Source of the DNA: an uncultured bacterium
GTDB lineage: Bacteria; Verrucomicrobiota; Kiritimatiellia; CAIKKV01; CAITUY01
DNA length: 20,141 bases
Assembly (NCBI GenBank): GCA_903934155.1
Contig: CAIZMS010000399.1
Span: forward strand, 1-20,141
Direction: 5' to 3'
Of the stretch, positions 14,358 through 20,141 are shown one piece after another; the stretch's first letter is position 1, and every line of letters starts with the position of its first letter. Both the position numbers and the translations under genes were made by a program. Below the pieces are notes generated by a model. The model saw only the letters and a list, made by a program, of their open reading frames with translations. It did no database searches and was not told the DNA's origin.

Positions 14358-15012
14358 CCGTTTTTCTGGCCACGCCCACTCGGCGGCAGTGGGGATGGAT
14401 GGGGCAGGTATCGCAACGGGGGTTCCGGGGGAGGCAGAGGGTTTGGCCGAAGGCGACCAGGTAGCGGTTCCAGGTTTTCCAGTATCGTCTGGGGAGAATT
14501 TTGCGCAACGCGACCTCTGTCTGTTCCGGGGTGTTGGTTTTGAGAAGGCCGAGGCGATTGCTGATGCGATGAACATGAATATCGACGCAAATGCCGTCTC
14601 TGTCAAAGGCTTCGGTAACGACAAGATTGGCGGTTTTACGCCCCACGCCGGGCAGTTTGACCAGTTCCTCGACGGTATCGGGCACGGTTCCGCCCGTGAG
14701 GGTTGTGACGGCGGCGGGAAGTTGTTTCAGCATACGGGCCTTGGTCTTGTAAAAGCCCACTGGGTAAATAAGGGTTTCCAGCCGTTTGAGCGGGAGTTTT
14801 CGGAGATCGTCCAGGCATCGGATGACCCGGAACAACCGTTCGGCGGCCAGGGTGGTGGTCTGATCCCGGGTTCGGGCGCTTAGAATGGTTGCCACGAGCA
14901 CGCGGAAGGGATCGAAGGTCCGCACGGTCATGAAGTGTGCAACAGGGCTCGGGGTTTCCTCGAAATACCGCTTGAGCCGGCGGTCAAGGGAGGCGATATC
15001 GATTCGCTTCAT
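14344..15012 (-). CDS. nth: Endonuclease III (DNA glycosylase/AP lyase)
   Basis: The 222-residue protein has the helix-hairpin-helix L-P-G-V-G-R-K-T-A (120-128) with catalytic Lys126, catalytic Asp144 in C-V-D-I-H-V-H-R, and the [4Fe-4S] signature C193-x6-C200-x2-C203-x5-C209. It removes oxidised pyrimidines from DNA and cleaves the abasic site. The early motif is L-S-A-R-T-R-D instead of the E. coli L-S-A-Q-A-T-D, a variant also seen in other bacterial and archaeal members. Its ATG overlaps the stop of the response regulator gene as ATGA, so the two are co-translated. Its 3' end overlaps the convergent secreted-protein gene by 14 nt with no terminator between them. Confidence 0.95.
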   Translation of the reverse strand: MKRIDIASLDRRLKRYFEETPSPVAHFMTVRTFDPFRVLVATILSARTRDQTTTLAAERLFRVIRCLDDLRKLPLKRLETLIYPVGFYKTKARMLKQLPAAVTTLTGGTVPDTVEELVKLPGVGRKTANLVVTEAFDRDGICVDIHVHRISNRLGLLKTNTPEQTEVALRKILPRRYWKTWNRYLVAFGQTLCLPRNPRCDTCPIHPHCRRVGVARKTATAR

Positions 15013-15671
15013 TCTTCCAGGCTGGTGAGGCCTTCCCGGATTGCATATTTGGTCAAGGACGCGACATTGTGAGCCCCGATCTTCTGCATGATGTGCTGGC
15101 GGTGCGTTTCCACGGTTTTGACGCTGATGTGCGTGGTTTGGGCGATATCCTTGGAACTCTTTCCCTCGGCGATCATCTGCAGGATTTCCGATTCCCGCTG
15201 GCTGAGTTCAGCCTTGCGGGGCTGTTTTTTGCGGGTAACGGGCGCGGCACGCTTGGCGAATTGCTCCAGGACATTATTCGCAATACGGGGACTGATGAAC
15301 AAGCCGCCAGACATGATGGTCCGGATGGCGGCGGAAAGTTCGGCAAAAGCGCTATCCTTAAGCATGTAGCCGGAGGCTCCCGCTTCCAGCATTTCGGTTA
15401 CGAAATGCTGGTCGGAATGAACGGATAGCGCAAGAATCTTTAGTTTCGGGTATTCTTGAAAGGCACGCCGGGCCGCCGTGATGCCGTTCATCTCCGGCAT
15501 GCTGATATCCAGAACGAGCATGTCCGGTTTCTTATCCCGGACGAGGCGGATGGCGTCGAGTCCGTTGGTTCCTTCCCCCACAACCGTGATGTCGGTCTGT
15601 TTTTCAAGGAGGGAACGCAAGCCTTCCCGAATGATCTGGTGGTCGTCACACAGCACGACTTTGATGCCCAT
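15009..15671 (-). CDS. NarL/FixJ-family response regulator
   Basis: The 220-residue protein has a receiver domain (1-120) with acidic pair D9/D10, phospho-acceptor D55 in V-L-D-I-S-M-P-E-M-N-G, switch Ser83 and conserved K105. A charged linker (138-153) is followed by a LuxR-type HTH: L-S-Q-R-E-S-E-I-L (156-164) and I-S-V-K-T-V-E-T-H-R-Q-H-I-M-Q-K-I (182-198). It is a transcription factor switched by phosphorylation. No histidine kinase is adjacent, so it is an orphan in this window. AAGGA 7-8 nt before ATG supports the start. It is translationally coupled to nth, suggesting shared expression rather than proven shared function. Confidence 0.95.
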   Translation of the reverse strand: MGIKVVLCDDHQIIREGLRSLLEKQTDITVVGEGTNGLDAIRLVRDKKPDMLVLDISMPEMNGITAARRAFQEYPKLKILALSVHSDQHFVTEMLEAGASGYMLKDSAFAELSAAIRTIMSGGLFISPRIANNVLEQFAKRAAPVTRKKQPRKAELSQRESEILQMIAEGKSSKDIAQTTHISVKTVETHRQHIMQKIGAHNVASLTKYAIREGLTSLEE

Positions 15672-15695
15672 AAGTAAATCCTTCCTTGTCCTTTC

Positions 15696-15724
15696 AGCAT
15701 GTCGAGCCCTTCCGATTTTGTCAA
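15696..15724 (-). promoter_or_regulatory. Candidate promoter of the response regulator-nth operon
   Basis: On the minus strand TTGACA (15724-15719) is followed after 17 nt by CATGCT (15701-15696). The -35 is perfect; the -10 matches only 3 of 6. The ATG lies 25 nt further on. Confidence 0.35.
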
Positions 15725-15744
15725 ATCTTTTAGAAGGATTAGGC

Positions 15745-15773
15745 TTGATTCGCAGGAATGCAATCGGGATACT
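15745..15773 (+). promoter_or_regulatory. Candidate promoter of the NDP kinase-aminotransferase operon
   Basis: TTGATT (15745-15750), a 17-nt spacer and GATACT (15768-15773) give a plausible sigma-70 promoter, each box with 4 of 6 matches. Transcription would start near 15780, leaving a leader of about 38 nt before the ATG at 15818. It is divergent from the response regulator promoter. Confidence 0.45.
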
Positions 15774-15817
15774 TCGCCCGAATTGTGGGGCGCGCGAAGA
15801 GAAAGCAGGTAAGTTTT

Positions 15818-16984
15818 ATGGCACAGGAACTGGCATTTGCACTGATTAATCCCTATACGATCTCGAAATCACGGACAGGCGGAGTCATCGGACGGCTCAT
15901 GAGCCGTACCGGACTTGAGTTGGCGGCTGCACGGATGTTCGGTCCGAGCCAGGAACTGGTGACCCGTTATGCCGATTCCCTGCTGACAAGCAACCAGGCG
16001 GAGCCTGAGTTCGCCCGGCTACTGAGTGAATATGTCCGGAAAAACTATGCTCCGGATGCGGCGACGGGGCGCCGTCGTCGCGTGATTCTACTGATGTTTG
16101 AAGGGGAGAATGCCATTCAGAAAGTGCGCGAAGCCACGGGGCATCTCCGTGCCGGGTGGGTGGGTGGCGAAACGATTCGTGATACCTACGGGGACTATGT
16201 GGAGGATGAGTCCGGGAAAGTAACCTATTTTGAGCCTGCGGTTCTGGTGGCCCCCTCTGTTGAACGGGCCGCCTCGGTATTGCGCTTGTGGGCGGAGTAT
16301 TCGGAGACCGATGGCGGGATCATGGATCAGAGCATGGATGTCTCGGATTCGGAAGGGGTTCAAAGCACCCTCGTGCTGATCAAGCCCGACAATTTCCGGT
16401 TTCCGTCCGTCCGCCCGGGTCACATCATCGACCTGTTGTCCCGGTCCGGCCTGCGGATTGTAGGATTGCGGAAGATCGCCATGACGGTTGCCCAGGCGGA
16501 GGACTTTTACGGGCCGGTGCGTGCCATTCTTCACGAAAAGTTCAAGCAGATCACCGCACAACGTGCGGGCGATATTCTTGAAAAAGCCCTGAATGTCGAG
16601 ATTCCCGAGAACGCCAAGGCGGCGGTCGGCGAACAGATAGGGCCGATTGTGGGGGAACACCAGTTTGAGGAAATCGTCAAGTTCATGACGGGGCATCGCC
16701 CCTCCCAGGTGGCGGAGGCGGACAAGGCGAAGACCGGGTCTGAAAACTGTCTGGCCTTGATTTACAAGGGAATGAGCGCTGTGGAGAAGATTCGCTACCT
16801 GCTGGGCCCGACGGATCCGGCGAAGGCGCAGGTCGGTTCCGTGCGCCGTGAGTACGGTAGCGATATCATGGTCAATGCCGCGCATGCCTCGGATTCGCCC
16901 GAGAATGCGGCCCGGGAAATGAAGATTGTGGATGTTCAAAACGATACAATACGGGATTGGGTGGAGAAGTATTATGGAACTTAA
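15818..16984 (+). CDS. Tandem nucleoside-diphosphate-kinase-like protein (pseudo-domain plus active-type domain)
   Basis: The 388-residue protein is more than twice the usual ~140-150-residue NDP kinase. The second domain (~182-371) has the active-site set: L-I-K-P-D (K189), Y231, I-R-Y-L-L-G-P-T-D-P (R326, T332), V-R-R-E-Y-G, and V-N-A-A-H-A-S-D-S with N353 and catalytic H356. A segment of about 60 residues (~242-308) is inserted between the two halves. The first domain (~5-158) is degenerate: L-I-N-P replaces L-I-K-P, and V-L-V-A-P-S replaces the N-x-x-H-G-S-D loop, so Lys and catalytic His are lost. NDP kinases equilibrate NTP pools. The start at 15818 has an AGGTAAG-like Shine-Dalgarno. 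The gene overlaps the aminotransferase gene by 11 nt. Confidence 0.85.
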   Translation: MAQELAFALINPYTISKSRTGGVIGRLMSRTGLELAAARMFGPSQELVTRYADSLLTSNQAEPEFARLLSEYVRKNYAPDAATGRRRRVILLMFEGENAIQKVREATGHLRAGWVGGETIRDTYGDYVEDESGKVTYFEPAVLVAPSVERAASVLRLWAEYSETDGGIMDQSMDVSDSEGVQSTLVLIKPDNFRFPSVRPGHIIDLLSRSGLRIVGLRKIAMTVAQAEDFYGPVRAILHEKFKQITAQRAGDILEKALNVEIPENAKAAVGEQIGPIVGEHQFEEIVKFMTGHRPSQVAEADKAKTGSENCLALIYKGMSAVEKIRYLLGPTDPAKAQVGSVRREYGSDIMVNAAHASDSPENAAREMKIVDVQNDTIRDWVEKYYGT

Positions 16985-18137
16985 TGAGCGGGTAGTGAAA
17001 ATTGCGCCGTCGTTAACCTTGGCGATTGATGCCCAGGCGAAGGCGCTTGCGGCGGCGGGGGAAAAGGTATGCGGATTCGGTGCGGGTGAACCTGATTTTG
17101 ACACGCCTGAGCACATCAAGGAGGCGGCCGCCAAGGCACTCCGGGAGGGCAAGACCAAGTATGCTCCCAATGACGGCATCATGGAATTGCGCGCGGCCAT
17201 AGCAGACAAGCTCTCCTGTGAAAACAAATTGTCCTACAAGCTGGAGCAGATCCTGGTCAGCAATGGTGCCAAGCATTCGTTGTTCAATATTTTCATGGCG
17301 TTGTGCCGCGAGGGCGATGAAATCATCATTCCTGCCCCCTTCTGGCTGAGTTATCCCGAAATGGTCCGCGTTGCCGGCGGCAAGCCGGTGTTCGTTCATG
17401 GAGCCGAGGCTCACGGACTGAAGGTCACGGCGTCCCAGTTGGAAGCCGCCATCACCCCTCGCACCAAGGCCCTCGTTATCAACAGCCCTTCGAATCCCAC
17501 GGGGATGGTGTACAGTCGTGCCGAACTCCGGGCGCTGGCGGAAGTGGCCGTGAAGCACAATCTTTATATTGTGTCCGACGAAATCTATGAGCGGATGGTT
17601 TATGATGGGACCGAGGCCGTTAGCGTGGGAGCGCTTTCTCCTGAAATCTTCAAACGCACCATCACGGTGAACGGGTTCAGCAAGCCGTATGCGATGACCG
17701 GTTGGCGCTTGGGTTACTTTGCCGGGCCCATTGAGATCGTCAAGGCCTGTTCGGCTTTCCAGAGCCACAGCACTTCGGCGCCAAATACCTTTGCCCAATA
17801 TGGGGCCGTGGCGGCCCTGCGGGGATCCCAGGATTGCGTGACGAAGATGGTTCAGGCCTTTGATGAGCGACGGAAATTTTTCCACCAGCGGTTGACGGCA
17901 ATCAAGGGCATTACCTGCGTCAAGCCCGTCGGCGCGTTCTACATGTTCCCGAACATCTCCGCTTTTGGCCTGGCTTCGCTTCAATTTGCGGAGAAACTGT
18001 TGCTTCAGGAAAAGATGGCCGTGGTGCCCGGACTTCCCTTTGGCGCCGACGAGCATATCCGCCTTTCCTATGCCTGCAGCATGGCGAACATCGAGGAAGG
18101 CATGACCCGGCTGGAGCGTTTCGTCAAGACTCTGTAG
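16974..18137 (+). CDS. Class I PLP-dependent aminotransferase (aspartate aminotransferase-like)
   Basis: The 387-residue fold-type I aminotransferase has G-A-G-E-P-D-F-D-T-P (37-45), Y-A-P-N-D-G (63-68) and N-S-P-S-N-P-T-G (170-177) in the aspartate-binding region. S-D-E-I-Y-E (D202) contacts the pyridine ring, PLP Lys237 lies in N-G-F-S-K-P-Y-A-M-T-G-W-R-L-G-Y, and R363 in H-I-R-L-S-Y is the carboxylate-binding Arg. This matches the thermophile-type (AAT subgroup I-gamma) aspartate aminotransferases. It would interconvert aspartate and oxaloacetate using 2-oxoglutarate; aromatic or alanine activity is possible. GGAG lies 7 nt before ATG 16974, inside the end of the NDP-kinase gene. The 3' end overlaps the convergent pabBC fusion by 14 nt. 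Confidence 0.93.
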   Translation: MELNERVVKIAPSLTLAIDAQAKALAAAGEKVCGFGAGEPDFDTPEHIKEAAAKALREGKTKYAPNDGIMELRAAIADKLSCENKLSYKLEQILVSNGAKHSLFNIFMALCREGDEIIIPAPFWLSYPEMVRVAGGKPVFVHGAEAHGLKVTASQLEAAITPRTKALVINSPSNPTGMVYSRAELRALAEVAVKHNLYIVSDEIYERMVYDGTEAVSVGALSPEIFKRTITVNGFSKPYAMTGWRLGYFAGPIEIVKACSAFQSHSTSAPNTFAQYGAVAALRGSQDCVTKMVQAFDERRKFFHQRLTAIKGITCVKPVGAFYMFPNISAFGLASLQFAEKLLLQEKMAVVPGLPFGADEHIRLSYACSMANIEEGMTRLERFVKTL

Positions 18138-19863
18138 GGATCAGGATCGCCTCTCGCCATTTCCGTACGGAATTGATCAGGTGGATTTTGTCGAAATGAG
18201 GGAGCGATGAAACGGGGAGGATGGCCTCTCTGATGATCCCCTGTTCCAGTAATTCCGCACGATAGGTTCCGGGTAAAAGGCCGCATCTGACCGGCGGAGT
18301 CAGGAGCTCCCCGTCGCGTTCGACAACGATGTTGGCGATGGTGGATTCCGTCAGTTCCCCGGCCGGATTCCAGAGCAGCACGTCGACACAATCCGCTACT
18401 CCCGCCTTGGCCTGCTCATAAACGGCCCGATGGGTGGTCTTGTGGTAGAGGAACCGGTCGCCGGGATCAACCGGCTTTGCAGCCAGGCGAACACGGACGG
18501 GAGAGGATGCGTCCCTCAGATTCAGAGGGGTCGATTCTAGGCTGATTTTCCCATCGCGGGCGACCCGGAGTCTGATGCGGAGGGGAGCGGTGCCCCTTGA
18601 GCCTTCAGCATTCAACAGAGATCGCAGGTCGGGGATGGAAAGGGGAATGGCGAAATACTCGGTGGACTGCGCCAGGCGATGCAAGTGGCGATCCAGAAGA
18701 AAAATGCCGCTTTCGGGAGTCCAGAGAAGGGTTTCCAGAAGGTCAAATACGGGCGGTTTTTCGGTCAGCACCTTCGCCTTGAGCCAGCACTCCTCGTATT
18801 CATCCCCGATTTCGGAATCCCACACAATACCACCTCCCACGCCATACTCCGCCGTGTCCGCCCGGCGATCAACCAGCACGGTTCGGATGGCAATATTGAA
18901 CTGGGCGCGTCGGCCGGGTGCCAGATAGCCGATGGAGCCTGTATAAATCCGGCGCGGCGTTGTCTCCTCACGGGAAATGATGTCCATGGTCCGGGGCTTG
19001 GGTGCCCCGGTGATGGAGGCACAGGGAAACAAGGCGGAAAAGATATCGCTGAGAGAGGCCCGGGTTTGTGAGGTGACGGTGGACACCATCTGCCAGACGG
19101 TGGGATAACGCTCAATTTCGAAAAGCCGTTCTGGCACCACGCTTCCGGGAATGGCGATCCGGCCCATGTCGTTGCGGATCATGTCGACGATCATGATGTT
19201 TTCGGCCCTGTTTTTTTCAGAATCCTTCAGTCGCTGGGCCTGATTCCGGTCATCCTCCGGGGTCAGTCCGCGTTTCTGGGTTCCCTTCATCGGGCGGGAT
19301 TCCAGGTGGTCGCCCTCCAGACGGAAGAACAACTCCGGCGAGGCCGAACAGAGGACGAAGTCACCGGTGTCCACAAAGGCCGAATAATGCGGCCCCTGAG
19401 CTTGGACAAGATTGTGGAAGAGGGTTTCCGGCGAAGCCGGGCAGGGGCCCCTGAGCCGGAAGGTATAATTGACCTGATAGGTGTCGCCCGTGAAAAGATA
19501 CTGCCGTAGTCGTGCCACCGTCGCCTCATACTCCCCACGCGTTATGGTGGGCAGCCAGGAGCCAGCCTCAGTTGCTGAGGCTATGGAGGCCAGGGTGGGC
19601 TGGGGGGCGTGATAGAGGCCGAACCAGAGCAGGGGGAAGCCGGAATCATCGGGTCGGACCTTCAAGGCGGAATCAAAGGCGGGTGCAGCCTCATAACTCA
19701 GGAAGCCTGCCGCAAAAAAGCCGTTCTGATTGACTTCGGCTTCAATCTCCCGGAGGGCGGGAAGGACTTCCGACAGGGAGGAAGCGGAAACAATTCTGAC
19801 CGGGTTTTCGAAGGTCAGCCAGTGTTCGGCTTTCGGGTCATGAATGACAATGGAGTATGTCAC
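18124..19863 (-). CDS. pabBC: Aminodeoxychorismate synthase component I fused to 4-amino-4-deoxychorismate lyase
   Basis: The 579-residue two-enzyme protein makes p-aminobenzoate for folate. Residues ~1-370 are a chorismate-binding domain with S-A-S-P-E-L-F-F, R-P-M-K-G-T (K193, the PabB-type nucleophile that separates it from TrpE), M-I-R-N-D-M-G-R, S-I-T-G-A-P-K-P, and Y-G-V-G-G-G-I-V-W-D-S. Residues ~371-579 are a branched-chain-aminotransferase-like lyase domain with D-R-H-L-H-R-L, PLP Lys475 in Y-H-K-T-T-H-R, and L-T-E-S-T-I-A-N-I. The amidotransferase partner PabA is not in the window. The start is GTG at 19863 and overlaps the stop of the EIIA-like gene (GTGA), with no Shine-Dalgarno, implying coupling. 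PabB-PabC fusions are known in other bacteria. Confidence 0.95.
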   Translation of the reverse strand: MTYSIVIHDPKAEHWLTFENPVRIVSASSLSEVLPALREIEAEVNQNGFFAAGFLSYEAAPAFDSALKVRPDDSGFPLLWFGLYHAPQPTLASIASATEAGSWLPTITRGEYEATVARLRQYLFTGDTYQVNYTFRLRGPCPASPETLFHNLVQAQGPHYSAFVDTGDFVLCSASPELFFRLEGDHLESRPMKGTQKRGLTPEDDRNQAQRLKDSEKNRAENIMIVDMIRNDMGRIAIPGSVVPERLFEIERYPTVWQMVSTVTSQTRASLSDIFSALFPCASITGAPKPRTMDIISREETTPRRIYTGSIGYLAPGRRAQFNIAIRTVLVDRRADTAEYGVGGGIVWDSEIGDEYEECWLKAKVLTEKPPVFDLLETLLWTPESGIFLLDRHLHRLAQSTEYFAIPLSIPDLRSLLNAEGSRGTAPLRIRLRVARDGKISLESTPLNLRDASSPVRVRLAAKPVDPGDRFLYHKTTHRAVYEQAKAGVADCVDVLLWNPAGELTESTIANIVVERDGELLTPPVRCGLLPGTYRAELLEQGIIREAILPVSSLPHFDKIHLINSVRKWREAILIPTES

Positions 19864-20141
19864 AGGCGGCGGATGATTTCGGCTTCTGTCCTGAGAATGA
19901 TGTCCTGCATCGCCGTTCCGGAATCGGCGGTTCGGAGTTCATCCAGAATCGGGGTTTCCATGCACATCGTGCAGAGTCGGGCCAGGGTGTGCAGGTGAAG
20001 TCGGTCATCCTGACAACAGAGCAGAAAGAAGAGATCCGTCGGCTTTCCGTCCTGTGAGCCGAAATGGATCGGCTGGATGGTGCGGCCGAGCACCATGAAG
20101 GAGTCGGCGACAAGATAGGGGTCGTGATGGCGGGGATGCAG
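19860..20141 (-). CDS. PTS EIIA type-2-like domain protein, C-terminal part (5' end outside window)
   Basis: The frame is open to the right edge, giving 93 visible residues. They match the second half of a fructose/nitrogen-type EIIA domain: L-H-P-R-H-H-D-P-Y at the edge, matching the active-site His region (usually P-H-x-R), V-L-G-R-T-I-Q-P-I-H-F, D-G-K-P-T-D-L-F-F-L-L-C-C-Q-D-D, and L-H-L-H-T-L-A-R-L-C. The His preceding P-R would be the phosphorylated residue. PtsN-like EIIA proteins usually regulate rather than transport. Here Leu, not Pro, precedes the His. Whether an HTH or other domain lies upstream is not visible. It is directly upstream of, and coupled to, pabBC. Confidence 0.78.
   Translation of the reverse strand: MHPRHHDPYLVADSFMVLGRTIQPIHFGSQDGKPTDLFFLLCCQDDRLHLHTLARLCTMCMETPILDELRTADSGTAMQDIILRTEAEIIRRL

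Noticed and set aside
16088..17227. Long open frame antisense to the NDP kinase-like gene (379 residues)
   Set aside because: No family features; explained by third-position GC bias of the sense gene.
17013..18056. Long open frame antisense to the aminotransferase (347 residues)
   Set aside because: No motif or ribosome binding site, and it crosses a well-supported gene.
1..20141. CRISPR arrays, tRNA or rRNA genes, insertion sequences, phage or defence genes
   Set aside because: No direct-repeat arrays, cloverleaf-like sequences, transposase or integrase motifs were seen on either strand by reading.

Overview
The window looks like a chromosomal segment of an anaerobic or facultatively anaerobic bacterium with moderately high GC. 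Several traits point, without proof, to the PVC superphylum (Verrucomicrobiota, Kiritimatiellota or Lentisphaerota-like): a LacI/XylR-type sensor fused to an AraC DNA-binding domain, small secreted EF-hand and PEGA-domain proteins, many starts with weak Shine-Dalgarno sequences, and dense ATGA-type gene overlaps. No rRNA, tRNA, insertion sequence, integrase or CRISPR array was seen, and no gene-free gap exceeds 300 bases.

Layout. (1) 1-338 (+) is the tail of a PEGA-domain protein. It converges on a secreted EF-hand protein (411-746, -) across a strong bidirectional terminator. (2) 852-7404 (-) is a tight operon of six glycosyltransferases (three GT4-like, three GT2-like) ending in a DUF192 gene. 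Most junctions overlap by 4-26 nt. A XylR/AraC-type regulator (7474-8577, -) lies just upstream in the same direction. No flippase, polymerase or initiating transferase is visible, so the glycan cannot be named. (3) infA (8756-8986, +) stands alone. (4) 9135-11952 (+) is an Hcp (hybrid-cluster protein) operon: hcp, an iron-sulfur protein and a small cupin. A CRP/FNR-family palindrome sits in front, with a -10 element at the spacing of a class II activated promoter. (5) A RhlB-like DEAD-box helicase (12001-13542, +) is probably read from a promoter that gives a leaderless mRNA. (6) A secreted protein (13620-14357, +) converges with nth, which is translationally coupled to a NarL-type response regulator (15671-14344, -). 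(7) Divergent from these, a two-domain NDP-kinase-like protein overlaps a class I aminotransferase (15818-18137, +). (8) A pabB-pabC fusion (19863-18124, -) is coupled to the tail of a PTS EIIA-type-2-like gene at the right edge.

Most notable: a near-identical CRP/FNR-like site and promoter geometry in front of both hcp and the distant EF-hand gene, suggesting a small nitrosative or redox regulon; a tandem NDP kinase whose first domain has lost both the phosphate-contacting Lys and the catalytic His and whose second domain carries a large insertion; and the candidate leaderless helicase promoter. The rest is mostly ordinary housekeeping and surface-polysaccharide content.
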